Of a stretch of DNA of 64,000 nucleotides, positions 55,879 through 64,000 are shown piece by piece. The notes under the pieces were generated by a model. The model was not told where the DNA came from, searched no databases, and was given only the letters and a program-made list of their open reading frames with translations. The stretch covers positions 124,001-188,000 of the forward strand of contig NZ_JAGPXN010000009.1 of the NCBI RefSeq assembly GCF_018070575.1. The letters are read 5' to 3'. The DNA comes from Micromonospora sp. C31 (GTDB lineage: Bacteria > Actinomycetota > Actinomycetes > Mycobacteriales > Micromonosporaceae). The stretch's first letter is position 1. The number at the start of each line of letters is the position of its first letter. A program made the translations under genes and the position numbers.

Positions 55879-58800
55879 GTGGATTCGAAGCAGCACGTCG
55901 AACCGGCGGGCGCCGGGGCGGCCGTCGACGACCTCTTCGCCGGCGACGACCCGACCAGCGCCGCACACCGCGCCACCGACTGGGCGGCCACCCCCCTGGG
56001 CCCGGTGGAGACCTGGTCGCCGGAGTTGCGCGCGGCGGTACGCACCGTACTGCCGTCGAAGATCCCGATGCTGCTGTGGTGGGGCGCCGAACTGGTGCAG
56101 ATCTTCAACCACGCGTACACGCCGGTCCTGGGCGACAAGTACCCGGCCGCGATCGGCCAGCCGGGGGCGGAGTGCTGGCCGGAGGTCTGGGAGGAACTGG
56201 GTCCGCTGACCGACCAGGTGCTCGCCGGCCACGGCGCCACGTACGCGGAGAACCAGTTGCTCCTGCTCGACCGGCACGGCTACCTGGAGGAGACGTACTG
56301 GACCTTCTCCTACAGCCCGGTGCGCGCCGGTCACGGGCGGATCCCCGGCGTCTTCGTGGCCACCACGGACGTCACCGCCCGGGTGCTGGGTGACCGGCGG
56401 CTGGAGACGCTGCGCGAGCTGGGCTCGGTCTCCATCGCCGCGGCGGACACCACCCGCGACGCCGTCCGGGCGTCGGCCCGGGTGCTCACCGGCAGCCCGG
56501 CCGACCTGCCCGCCGTGATGATCTACCTGCGTACCGAGGGGACGTCTCCGGGCGACGGGGCCGCCGCCGGCCCCGGACCGGCCGGCGGCCGGGGCCCCGA
56601 CGCCGACGAACTGGTCCTGGCCGCCTCGGTCGGCGTGGCCGACGACGCCGCGGCGGGAGCCGGGTGGCTGGCGCAGATCGCCGAGGTGGCGCGCACCGGA
56701 CGCCCCGCACAGGTCCGGGGAGTGGTCCTTCCCGGCGCCCCCCGCGCCCGGGCCGGGGCGGTCGTCGGGGTGCCGGTCGACGAGGTGGTGGTGCTGCCGC
56801 TGCTGGCCACCGGACAGGCCCGCCCGACCGGCGTGCTGGTCGCCGGCATCAGTCCCTTCCGCAAGCTGGACGAGGCGTACCGCGGCTTCCTCGACCTGGT
56901 GGCCAGCCGGGTCTCGACGGCGCTGGGCGACGTGCTGGCGTACGAGGCCCAGCGGCGCCGGGCCGCCGCGCTGGCCGAACTGGACGCGGCGAAGACGGAG
57001 TTCTTCACCGACGTCAGCCACGAGCTGCGCACCCCGCTGACGCTGATCGCCGGGCCGGTACGGGAGAGCCTCGCCGACGGGCGCGAGCCGCTCCCGCCGG
57101 GCCAGCGCGAACGCCTGGAACTGGTGCACCGCAACACCGTCCGGCTGCGCAAGCTGGTCAACGACATGCTCGACGTCGCCCGCATGGAGGGCGGCCGGCT
57201 GGACCCGCAACGGGTGGAGACCGACCTTCCGGCGCTCACCGTCGGCGTCGCCGAGTCCTTCGCGTACGCCATGCGCCAGGCCGGGCTGACCTACCGCGTC
57301 GACGTCGAGGCGCTGCCGCACACCGCGTACGTGGACCGCGACATGTGGGAGAAGGTGGTGGTCAACCTGCTCTCCAACGCCCTGAAGTACACCCTGACCG
57401 GCACGGTGCGGCTGCGACTGCGGGGCGACGACGGGCACGTCACGCTGACCGTCGACGACACCGGCGTCGGCGTCGCCGAGGACCAGCAGCCGCTGCTGTT
57501 CCGCCGCTTCCACCGGGTACGCGGCGCCGGCGGTCGCTCACAGGAGGGCACCGGCATCGGGTTGGCGCTGGTGCAGGAGATGGCCCGGTTGCACGGCGGC
57601 GAGGTCGGCGTGCGCTCGGTCGAGGGCCAGGGCTCGACGTTCACCGTCCGCCTGCCGTACGGCCGGCCCACCGCCACGGTCACGACGCGCCGCGACCGGG
57701 CCCACGGGCCGGCTCACGAGGCGTACGTCGCCGAGGCTTCGCACTGGCTGCCGGCGGCCGCGCCCGCCCCTGCGGACCCGGGCGACGACGACGCCCGGGA
57801 CGCCGCGACGGTGCTGGTGGTGGACGACAACGCCGACCTGCGCGCGTTCCTGACGAGCCTGCTGGCGCCCCACCACCGGGTCGTCGTCGCGGCCGACGGG
57901 CGGGAGGCGCTCGACCGGATCGCCGAGCGCGTGCCGGACCTGGTGCTGACCGACATGATGATGCCCCGCCTGGACGGCTTCGGGCTGGTCCGGGCGCTGC
58001 GCGCCGACCGGCGTACGGCAGGGCTGCCGATCATCGTGCTCTCCGCCCGCGCCGGCGAGGAGGCGGCGGTGGAGGGGCTGCGCAGCGGGGCCGACGACTA
58101 CCTGGCCAAGCCGTTCTCCTCGGAGGAACTGCTGGCCCGGGTGGGCGCGCACCTGGAGCTGGCCCGGCTGCGCAACGAGGAGGCGACCTGGCGGGCGGCG
58201 CTCATCGAGTCGTTGCAGGACGCGTTCGCCGTGGTCGACGCCGACGGCGCGCTGGTCGAGGCGAACGAGGCGTTCCGCCGCCTGGTGGGCGCCGCCCGGC
58301 TGGCGGCCCCGGTCGCACCGCCGCACCCGTGGTACCCGGAGGCCGACGCCGCGCCCGCCGACCGGCAGCTGCTGATCGACGTGCTGTGCGCCGCGCGGGA
58401 CTCCGGCCGGGGGCGGGTCACCCTGCCGCTGCGGCACGCCGACGGGCACCGGATCTGGGCCGAGGCGGTCTACAACTCGCTGCGCGAGCCGCGTACCGGC
58501 CGCCGCCTCTACGTCGCCACGCTGCGCGACGTGACCGCCGAGGTCCGGGCCGCCGCGCGGCAGTCCGCCCTGACCGCGCTCTCCGGTCGACTCGCCCGCG
58601 CCACCGACGTGGCCGAGGTGCTCGACGCCGGCCTGTCCGAGCTGTGCACCCTGCTGGACGGCACCCGCGGCCTGGCGGTCTGCGCCGACGCCGCCGGCAC
58701 GCCGCTGGTGGTGACCCAGGGCCTGACGCTGACCCGGCAGGTGCAGCGCGCGCTCGACGGGCTGCCCCCGGAGGGCGAGGCGCAGCTGGTCGTCGACGAC

Positions 58801-60057
58801 GCGGGCCGGGTGACCGCGATCGGGGCGCGCATCGAGCCGGGCGGGGCGCCCGGCGGGGTGTGGCTGGAGCTGGATCCGCCCCGGTCGGTGCCGACGGTGG
58901 ACCGGCCGCTGGTGCGGCAGCTCTGCGCCGCGCTGGCCCAGGCGCTGGTGCGCGCGCGGGCCTTCGAGACCCAGCGGACGGTGGCCCTGGCCATGCAGCG
59001 GGCGATGCTCGGCCCGGTCGACCTGCCCGCCGGGTTCGCGACCCGCTACCAGCCGGCGGTGGCGCCGCTGGAGGTGGGCGGCGACTGGTACGACGTGGTG
59101 CAGCTGCCCGGCGACCTCGTCGGCGTGGTGGTGGGCGACGTGGTGGGGCGGGGCCTGCCCGCCGCGACCGTGATGGGTCAGCTGCGCAGTGCCTCCCGCG
59201 CCCTGCTCCTGCAGGCCAAGAGCCCCGCCGAGGTGCTCTGCGCGCTGGACGACTTCGCCCGGATGGTGCCCGGCGGCGCCTGCACCACCGTCTTCTGCGC
59301 CATCATCGACCGCTCGCTGGGCTTGCTCCGCTACTCCTCGGCGGGCCACCCGCCGGGCATCCTGGTGCACCCGGACGGCTCCGCCGACCTGCTGACCCGC
59401 GCCGGTTCGGTGCCGCTGGCCAGCGTCGCGGTGCCCGGCCGGCCGGAGGCCGGGGCGCAGTTGCGGCCCGGTTCGACGCTGCTGCTCTACACCGACGGGC
59501 TGATCGAGCGACGCCGGGAGCTGATCGACGCCGGCATCTCCCGGGCGGTCGCCGCGCTCACCCAGGGCCGCGAGCTGCCCGAGGGCGCGCTGGCCGACCG
59601 GATGGTCCGGGACCTGCTGCCGGACACCCGAAACGACGACGTGGCGGTGCTGGTCTACCGGCACCGCGAGCCGGCGGTCTTCGCCGCGACGCTGACCGCC
59701 GACCCGGGACAGCTCGCGCCGACACGGGAGGCGCTGCGGCAGTGGCTCACCGGCCTCGCCATCGGCGGGACCGACGTCGACGCGGCGCTGATCGCGGCCG
59801 GCGAGGCGTGCGCCAACGCGATCGAGCACGGCTACCGGTTCGCCCCGGACGCGTCGGTCACCGTCCGCGGGCGGCTGCGCGCCGACCGGCTGGAGCTGGT
59901 GGTCACCGACACCGGCGGGTGGCGGGAGGCGGCCCCCGACGACAGCGAGCGCGGCCGGGGCCGGCTCATCATGTCCCGGTTGATGGACGAGGCCACCATC
60001 GACGGCAGTGCCGACGGCACCACCGTACGCCTGGTCAAGCGCGTCTCCGGCACCTGA
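55879..60057 (+). CDS. Hybrid histidine kinase - receiver - PP2C phosphatase - anti-sigma-like ATPase
   Basis: A protein of about 1392 residues with seven modules: an N-terminal PAS-like domain (residues about 20-170), a GAF domain, a histidine kinase with His381 in FFTDVSHELRTPLTL and ATPase motifs NALKYTLTG and GTGIGLALVQEMA, a receiver with Asp692 in VLTDMMMPRLDG, a PAS domain, a second GAF domain, an SpoIIE/RsbU-type PP2C phosphatase (VGGDWYDVVQLPGD), and an RsbW-like ATPase at the end (GEACANAIEHGYR). It could sense a signal by phosphorelay and act on a partner-switching sigma factor system. GTG 55879 after GGGGG is preferred; ATG 55765 would add 38 residues. Confidence 0.88.
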   Translation: MDSKQHVEPAGAGAAVDDLFAGDDPTSAAHRATDWAATPLGPVETWSPELRAAVRTVLPSKIPMLLWWGAELVQIFNHAYTPVLGDKYPAAIGQPGAECWPEVWEELGPLTDQVLAGHGATYAENQLLLLDRHGYLEETYWTFSYSPVRAGHGRIPGVFVATTDVTARVLGDRRLETLRELGSVSIAAADTTRDAVRASARVLTGSPADLPAVMIYLRTEGTSPGDGAAAGPGPAGGRGPDADELVLAASVGVADDAAAGAGWLAQIAEVARTGRPAQVRGVVLPGAPRARAGAVVGVPVDEVVVLPLLATGQARPTGVLVAGISPFRKLDEAYRGFLDLVASRVSTALGDVLAYEAQRRRAAALAELDAAKTEFFTDVSHELRTPLTLIAGPVRESLADGREPLPPGQRERLELVHRNTVRLRKLVNDMLDVARMEGGRLDPQRVETDLPALTVGVAESFAYAMRQAGLTYRVDVEALPHTAYVDRDMWEKVVVNLLSNALKYTLTGTVRLRLRGDDGHVTLTVDDTGVGVAEDQQPLLFRRFHRVRGAGGRSQEGTGIGLALVQEMARLHGGEVGVRSVEGQGSTFTVRLPYGRPTATVTTRRDRAHGPAHEAYVAEASHWLPAAAPAPADPGDDDARDAATVLVVDDNADLRAFLTSLLAPHHRVVVAADGREALDRIAERVPDLVLTDMMMPRLDGFGLVRALRADRRTAGLPIIVLSARAGEEAAVEGLRSGADDYLAKPFSSEELLARVGAHLELARLRNEEATWRAALIESLQDAFAVVDADGALVEANEAFRRLVGAARLAAPVAPPHPWYPEADAAPADRQLLIDVLCAARDSGRGRVTLPLRHADGHRIWAEAVYNSLREPRTGRRLYVATLRDVTAEVRAAARQSALTALSGRLARATDVAEVLDAGLSELCTLLDGTRGLAVCADAAGTPLVVTQGLTLTRQVQRALDGLPPEGEAQLVVDDAGRVTAIGARIEPGGAPGGVWLELDPPRSVPTVDRPLVRQLCAALAQALVRARAFETQRTVALAMQRAMLGPVDLPAGFATRYQPAVAPLEVGGDWYDVVQLPGDLVGVVVGDVVGRGLPAATVMGQLRSASRALLLQAKSPAEVLCALDDFARMVPGGACTTVFCAIIDRSLGLLRYSSAGHPPGILVHPDGSADLLTRAGSVPLASVAVPGRPEAGAQLRPGSTLLLYTDGLIERRRELIDAGISRAVAALTQGRELPEGALADRMVRDLLPDTRNDDVAVLVYRHREPAVFAATLTADPGQLAPTREALRQWLTGLAIGGTDVDAALIAAGEACANAIEHGYRFAPDASVTVRGRLRADRLELVVTDTGGWREAAPDDSERGRGRLIMSRLMDEATIDGSADGTTVRLVKRVSGT

Positions 60058-60218
60058 CCGGATGCTGGCGGAACCGCGGTGGGCGGCGGCCGGGTCCCGA
60101 CGTCCTGGTGCCGACGGCCCCGGCCCCGCGTCGCGTCGGCCGGCGGTCGTGGGCTGCCGCCGTCGGGTGGCCGACGGCAGGGACACCCGGCACGGTGAAG
60201 ATCGGCTATAAGTGGCGG

Positions 60219-60971
60219 ATGGAGTTTCCCGCCTACCTGGCCACCATGCCGATGCACGCGATCACCGAGATCCACGGCGAGCCCGGCCTGCTGGCCCGGT
60301 TCCGGCTGGAGCTGCGTGCGTTCGACGAGGCCGCCCGGGACCGGCTCACCGAGGCCCTCGACCTGGCCGCCGAGCTGCACCGCGACGACCGGCGGGTACG
60401 CGAGCCCTACCTGAACCACCTGCTGCGGGTGGCGATCCGGATGCTGCACCACTACCAGGTCCGCGACGTCGACGTGATCGTCGCCGGCCTGCTGCACGAC
60501 GCGGTGGAGGACCACCCCGACGAGTTGGCTGCCGCGGCTTCCGGCGAGCCTGGCGGGGCGTACGACGGCGAGGACGCCACCGCCGCCGCCCTGGCCGTGC
60601 TCGCGGCACGCTTCGGCCCGCGGGTGGCCCGCCTGGTCGGCGCGGTCACCAATCCGGCGTACGACCCGGGGCGCGACAAGCACGTCCAGTACCGGGAGCA
60701 CGTGGCGGCCAGCCTGGACCGGGAGCCGTGGGCGCGGGTCATCAAGATCTCCGACTTCACGGACAACGGGGTGGGCGTCATCCACACCGTCGGCCCGAAG
60801 GTGACCTCGTCGGCCCGCAAGTACCGCCCGCTCGTGCCGGTCTACCGGGACCTCGTCACCCGGCCCGACACTCCCCTGTCGGCGCCGGTGAAGGAGCACA
60901 TCCTCGGTCAGCTCGACCTGGCCGAGGAGCGCTTCAGCGCCATCCTCGACGAGCCACCCCACCCGAACTGA
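60219..60971 (+). CDS. RelA/SpoT-type HD hydrolase (small alarmone hydrolase-like)
   Basis: A 250-residue HD-domain protein. Metal and catalytic residues fit the (p)ppGpp hydrolase type: His67 in EPYLNHLLRVA, His93-Asp94 and Glu97-Asp98 in AGLLHDAVEDHP, and the later VIKISDFTDNGVG. There is no synthetase domain or TGS/ACT, so it would be hydrolase-only, like Mesh1-type enzymes. The ATG at 60219 is chosen; GTG 60194 is possible. The neighbouring kinase-phosphatase may be functionally related but nothing in sequence proves it. Confidence 0.8.
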   Translation: MEFPAYLATMPMHAITEIHGEPGLLARFRLELRAFDEAARDRLTEALDLAAELHRDDRRVREPYLNHLLRVAIRMLHHYQVRDVDVIVAGLLHDAVEDHPDELAAAASGEPGGAYDGEDATAAALAVLAARFGPRVARLVGAVTNPAYDPGRDKHVQYREHVAASLDREPWARVIKISDFTDNGVGVIHTVGPKVTSSARKYRPLVPVYRDLVTRPDTPLSAPVKEHILGQLDLAEERFSAILDEPPHPN

Positions 60972-61171
60972 CCGCGTCGGCCCCCGACCAGGTTCCGCTG
61001 TGGGGGTCAGGCCGCCTGGTAGACGCTGTCGAGGTGCCATTCCAGCAACTCCGCGTTCGGCCGGTCGGCCCGGCGATCCGGAACACCGCATCATTCCCGT
61101 GATCAGTTGATGGCCAACCGGAGGGTGGGGACCAGGATCCCCGGTTCCTCATCAAGTGATCGTGGTCGGCG

Positions 61172-61207
61172 GAGCCGTGCCGGGAGCGGCCACCTTCGGC
61201 ACGGCTC
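61172..61207 (-). terminator. Hairpin terminator
   Basis: A perfect 10-bp stem (GAGCCGTGCC / GGCACGGCTC) with a 16-base loop overlaps the stop of the minus-strand gene at 61206. Confidence 0.6.
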
Positions 61208-62195
61208 ATTCGATCGGGAGTCGCCGCCTCAACCCGGGGTCGGGCGCGAAGTCCTGCCTCCGGCGGGTCGCGAGGATGGCGAGTGTCTCGCGACGTACCT
61301 CATCGGGTTCGTGGAACAGGCGGCGGTGGGTGAAGCGGACGACGAGAACGCCCCTGGCCGCCAGGAGTGCGTCGCGTCGCAGGTCGATCTCGCGTTCCCG
61401 CGGGTCGGCGTGGGTCGTCGCGCCGTCCAGCTCGATGTCGACCAGCTCGGCCTCGGCGAACAGGTCGAGATAGACGGTTCGTCCACCCAGCCGTACCCGC
61501 GCCTGCCGTTGGAACGGCGGCATTCCCGGCCCGACGAAGACATGGTCGTGTCCCCAGATCTCCAGCGGACTGCGGCAGCCGGCGGCGAGCCGGTCCAGCA
61601 GCCGGCGTAACGCGGCGCGATCCGCCAGCTTCGGCGCGGTCGTCAACTCAGCGGCGATCCGTTGTGGGGTGGTCAGGCGGTCGTTGACCGCCCCGATGAG
61701 GGTCGCCGGCCGGTCCGCCGGAGGCAGCAGCGGCCACGCGTCGACGAGCGTCCGGTCCAACCGGGTGACCGGCTCACCGTCGCGTACCAGCGCATGAGGT
61801 GGTTCCGGGGCGAAGGACCGGCGATGGTGTACGACCAGGTGCGGCCCGCTGCGCAGCCCCGCACCCGTCGGCACGTTGAGATGTACCGGTTCGCCGGGCG
61901 GCTGACTGCGCAGCTTCCACACGTCCAGGGCGCTGAGGTGGCTCAGCGCACCGCGCCCGCCCGCGTAGGCCACCGCCGCCCGGCGGGCCAGGACCGGGGT
62001 GACCCGGGCCAGCGGCGGCGCGCTCTCCCCGCCGTCGACCAGGGCGGCGTCCACGTAGACCCCGGGCAGAAGCCGGAGCAGGCGTCCGGAACGCGACGCG
62101 TCCTCCAGCACCCAGCGCGGGAGCACCTGCGAGGCGGCGCGTCGGGTGACGAGCCCGCCGTTGCGGTCGACCAGGGCCCGCAGCACAGAGTTCAC
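61206..62195 (-). CDS. AbiEi-like / DUF559 protein
   Basis: A 329-residue protein. The first 60 residues (LRALVDRNGGLVTRRAASQV, then RLLRLLPGVYV) look like the winged helix of AbiEi-type antitoxins. The C-terminal 100 residues (VYLDLFAEAELVDIELDGAT, RRDALLAARGVLVVRFTHRR) resemble DUF559, a very-short-patch-repair endonuclease-like fold with a plausible catalytic Asp and Glu. No AbiEii toxin gene is next to it. The GTG at 62195 is chosen; ATG 62276 is possible. Such orphan proteins are frequent in actinomycetes; function unknown. Confidence 0.72.
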   Translation of the reverse strand: MNSVLRALVDRNGGLVTRRAASQVLPRWVLEDASRSGRLLRLLPGVYVDAALVDGGESAPPLARVTPVLARRAAVAYAGGRGALSHLSALDVWKLRSQPPGEPVHLNVPTGAGLRSGPHLVVHHRRSFAPEPPHALVRDGEPVTRLDRTLVDAWPLLPPADRPATLIGAVNDRLTTPQRIAAELTTAPKLADRAALRRLLDRLAAGCRSPLEIWGHDHVFVGPGMPPFQRQARVRLGGRTVYLDLFAEAELVDIELDGATTHADPREREIDLRRDALLAARGVLVVRFTHRRLFHEPDEVRRETLAILATRRRQDFAPDPGLRRRLPIE

Positions 62196-62456
62196 GCCGC
62201 CGACCGTGCCGGACCCGGCCACCACCCGCCACGGGGACCCCGCGATCGTTGTGGACAGCAGCCCCGCTGTGGACAACTCCCACCCGCGTCCGCGACCGTG
62301 CTATGGCGCCGATGATCGTCTGTCGACCGCCCGGAAGAAACCCACCACTTCGGCCGGGCCTACCCCAGATGATCGTGCCGCCACTCGCCGCCAGAGGACA
62401 TCGGTGGGCGGTGCACAGTGGTGCCACGCCCCGGCGCACCATGGAGAGCCTCGGCC

Positions 62457-62542
62457 GTGCCGGGTGCCGGTGCCGGTGCCGGGTGCCGGTGCCGGTGCCG
62501 GGTGCCGGGTGCCGGTGCCGGTGCCGGGTGCCGGGTGCCGGG
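62457..62542. repeat. GTGCCG microsatellite
   Basis: About 86 bases consist only of GTGCCG and GTGCCGG units in irregular alternation. It lies between the AbiEi-like gene and the GntR gene, ending 28 bases before the GntR stop. No protein frame in it is credible. Confidence 0.9.
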
Positions 62543-62569
62543 TTCATGAGGCAGCGCAGGGGCGCCCGA

Positions 62570-62809
62570 TCAGGGCTCCCGCATCCAGAGCTTCGGATCG
62601 GTAACGAAGACACCCTTGCCCTGATGCCGACGGATGACGCGCAGCGCTTCGAGCCGCACGTAGACCATCTGGATAGTGGACGTGCCGACCTTGTAGTCCG
62701 CCGCCATCTGCGCGATCGACGGCAGCTTGTCCTCAGGCTTGAGCTGCTGCGCCTTGACACCGGCGATGATGTCGTCGGCGATACGGATGTAGTCGGGTGT
62801 TGTAGGCAT
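62570..62809 (-). CDS. Short GntR-family regulator
   Basis: A 79-residue winged-helix protein with the GntR signature (DDIIAGVKAQQLKPEDKLPS, then YKVGTSTIQMVYVRLEALRV) and no effector domain. Its ATG at 62809 has an AAGGAG site. Short GntR proteins of this kind act as repressors of mobile or small accessory gene sets in actinomycetes. It is divergent from the DivIVA-like gene with 320 bases between, which contain a strong promoter. Confidence 0.85.
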   Translation of the reverse strand: MPTTPDYIRIADDIIAGVKAQQLKPEDKLPSIAQMAADYKVGTSTIQMVYVRLEALRVIRRHQGKGVFVTDPKLWMREP

Positions 62810-62872
62810 GGCGCTCCTTGCGTGGCTCGCCAATTCGATCACGAACCGCCCATGAACGACAACATTCAGTGG

Positions 62873-62900
62873 TTGACATACACGAGTAAGTCGTTAGTGT
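62873..62900 (+). promoter_or_regulatory. Sigma70-like promoter facing the DivIVA gene
   Basis: TTGACA at 62873 and TAGTGT at 62895 are separated by 16 bases, close to the housekeeping consensus, in an unusually A+T-rich patch. Transcription would run rightwards to the DivIVA-like gene 230 bases away. The imperfect ACAC ... GTGT symmetry around it could be the GntR operator. The rest of 62810-63129 holds no gene I can support. Confidence 0.5.
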
Positions 62901-63129
62901 TGGCGGCGAGCCGCTCCTCGCGTGGCAACGAGTTCGGCTCATCCCCTGGTCGGGGCGGGTGTGTGTGCCCGTCCCGGCCCCGTCCGGCTGCTCTGCTGTC
63001 GTACCGCCGAATCGGGCTGCGGCGGCCGAGCGGGCGGGTCGTTCGCGGCCCCCTCGCGGACGACCCGCCCTTCCAGACCCCACCGCGCGGAGCCTGCGCG
63101 CTCCCGCCTGCCCTGGAGAGAGGATCGTC

Positions 63130-63423
63130 GTGGCCCAGGTCTATCGAGGTGCTCAGCCCCATCCCGCCGGTTACCCGGGCCGGTTGACGCCGCACGAGGT
63201 GCGGACCCGCGAGTTCGCCGCGCGCCGGCACGGCGTCGACCCCGTGGAGGTACGCGAGTTCCAGGCCCGGGTCTCCGACGAGCTGGCCATGCTCAACGAG
63301 ACGGTACGGCTGCTCACCCAGGAGAACGACCGGATCAGGCGGGCGCTGCGCGACTGGCAGACCATGCACGCGCGGGAGTGCCGGCCGCCGCAGGAGCAGC
63401 ACCGCAACTCCGGTCACTGGTGA
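63130..63423 (+). CDS. DivIVA-like coiled-coil protein
   Basis: A 97-residue protein with a DivIVA-type N-terminal block (LTPHEVRTREFAARRHGVD) and a coiled coil (VSDELAMLNETVRLLTQEND). DivIVA proteins bind membranes at cell poles and septa; this one is much shorter than the main DivIVA/Wag31. GTG 63130 follows GAGAGAGGA. It overlaps the next frame by four bases. Small DivIVA proteins beside a GntR gene recur in actinomycete accessory regions. Confidence 0.82.
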   Translation: MAQVYRGAQPHPAGYPGRLTPHEVRTREFAARRHGVDPVEVREFQARVSDELAMLNETVRLLTQENDRIRRALRDWQTMHARECRPPQEQHRNSGHW

Positions 63424-64000
63424 CCGCGCGCCCCTCCCCCGGCGACCTGCTCGCCGTCGACGGCCGGGCCTCGGTGCAGTTCGCCGGGGACCGCGCCCTG
63501 ACCTTCCGCGTCGTCTCGGTCGCCGACCGACCGACGTACGCCGGCTGGATCTGGCTGACCGGTTACGTCCTGAACCGGCGCGGCGAGGCGACCGCCAAGC
63601 GCGAGATCTACGTCCAGCTCGCCAACCTCCGCCCGGCCCTTCCTCCTGACACCCTTTCCCGCAGCGCCCCGCGCTCCCGTCCCGCCTCGTCCGGCGGTCA
63701 GCTCGGGACGTCGCGGCGGCGGAAACCGGCCATCCCCGCCGCCAGCAGCGCCGCCGCCACCGCCGTCAGCACGACCAGCGGCAGCGCCGCCGCCTCGACC
63801 GCCGGGGCCGACGGCACGTGGGTGTACGGCGACAGGTTCAGCGCCGCCTGCGGCAGGTCGAGCACCGCGCCCAACTGCCCGAGCAGCAGGAACACGATCA
63901 GCGCCGCCCAGGACAGCGCCACCGACCAGCGGGGCAGCAGCCCGAACAGCGCCGTCACCACCCCGGCGACCACCAGCAGGGCCGGCAGCCGCACCAGCGC
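63420..64000 (+). CDS. Hypothetical protein with missing stop codon
   Basis: The GTG at 63420 overlaps the DivIVA-like stop by four bases. The first 75 residues (PGDLLAVDGRASVQFAGDR, then YAGWIWLTGYVLNRRGEATA and REIYVQLANLRP) look like a real small beta protein. After about 63640 the frame stays open to the window end, running antisense to the ABC permease; that part is probably not coding. A lost stop or frameshift is likely. Confidence 0.5.
   Translation, partial: MTARPSPGDLLAVDGRASVQFAGDRALTFRVVSVADRPTYAGWIWLTGYVLNRRGEATAKREIYVQLANLRPALPPDTLSRSAPRSRPASSGGQLGTSRRRKPAIPAASSAAATAVSTTSGSAAASTAGADGTWVYGDRFSAACGRSSTAPNCPSSRNTISAAQDSATDQRGSSPNSAVTTPATTSRAGSRTS
63698..64000 (-). CDS. ABC-2 type exporter permease (5' end outside window)
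   Basis: The last 100 residues of a permease are visible, with three hydrophobic helices (LPALLVVAGVVTALFGLL, ALSWAALIVFLLLGQLGAVL, LPLVVLTAVAAALLAAGMAG) and the loop ALNLSPYTHVPSAP. This matches the end of polyketide antibiotic-type ABC-2 permeases. The partner ATPase and the start lie to the right of the window. It ends FRRRDVPS. Confidence 0.8.
   Translation of the reverse strand, partial: ALVRLPALLVVAGVVTALFGLLPRWSVALSWAALIVFLLLGQLGAVLDLPQAALNLSPYTHVPSAPAVEAAALPLVVLTAVAAALLAAGMAGFRRRDVPS

Noticed and set aside
62457-62542. Possible CRISPR or coding repeat in the GTGCCG tract
   Set aside because: It is a simple six/seven-base microsatellite with no spacers and no credible protein.

Overview
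The window is about 75% G+C, uses many GTG starts and is built from tightly overlapping operons. Gene content (SARP regulator, WhiE-type pigment genes, F420 enzyme, LAL regulator, B12 operon) points to a filamentous actinomycete, most likely Micromonosporaceae (inference from gene style, no marker gene is present). No rRNA, tRNA, CRISPR or intact insertion sequence was seen.

Region 1 (1-8867) is an unusual biosynthetic locus read mostly on the minus strand: two discrete carrier proteins, a ketosynthase with a Cys-Asn-His site, a half-size ketosynthase-like protein, an AMP ligase, a canonical FabF-like ketosynthase, a 4-hydroxymandelate synthase-like dioxygenase and a PhyH-type dioxygenase cut by the window edge. 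A divergent Sfp-type phosphopantetheinyl transferase and a second AMP ligase follow. The set of small ketosynthase parts recalls Gram-negative aryl polyene loci, but with HmaS chemistry. I do not recognise it as a known pathway.

Region 2 (9233-20353) is a WhiE-like aromatic type II PKS cluster. The minus-strand operon runs cyclase, AccDA fusion, BCCP, AccC, ACP-aromatase fusion, cupin, KS alpha, KS beta, SchA/CurD-like protein. Divergent plus-strand genes encode a SARP regulator, a second TcmI-like cyclase and an FAD monooxygenase, closed by a strong terminator. The operon supplies its own malonyl-CoA, builds and cyclises a polyketide and tailors it by oxidation. It may be a spore pigment, or it may work together with region 1, which would then make the starter unit.

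Region 3 (20648-36296) holds mostly unlinked housekeeping or accessory genes: a membrane-anchored helix-hairpin-helix protein, an F420-dependent oxidoreductase, a secreted beta-helix protein, DUF5995, a LAL regulator divergent from a nucleotide cyclase/ATPase with altered catalytic motifs, an aldo/keto reductase, a dienelactone hydrolase-like protein, a shortened glycosyltransferase, a PaaI thioesterase and a paired CrcB fluoride channel.

Region 4 (36477-53630, minus strand) is a cobalamin operon under a clear cobalamin riboswitch: an 81-codon ORF, then CobN, ChlI/D-type chelatase, CobO, CobB, CobI, CobM, CbiD, CobL, CbiG-CobJ fusion, ferredoxin, a 15-codon mini-ORF, CobH and a CbiX-CobA fusion. 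From CobN onward every junction overlaps by 1-4 nt. A 27-bp minisatellite sits at the CobI start.

Region 5 (53940-64000) shows gene decay (LuxR remnant, and a deletion scar joining halves of an MFS gene and a lacI gene), then a 1392-residue hybrid kinase-receiver-phosphatase, a RelA/SpoT-like HD hydrolase, an AbiEi/DUF559-like protein, a short GntR regulator divergent from a DivIVA-like gene, a stop-less ORF and the end of an ABC-2 permease.
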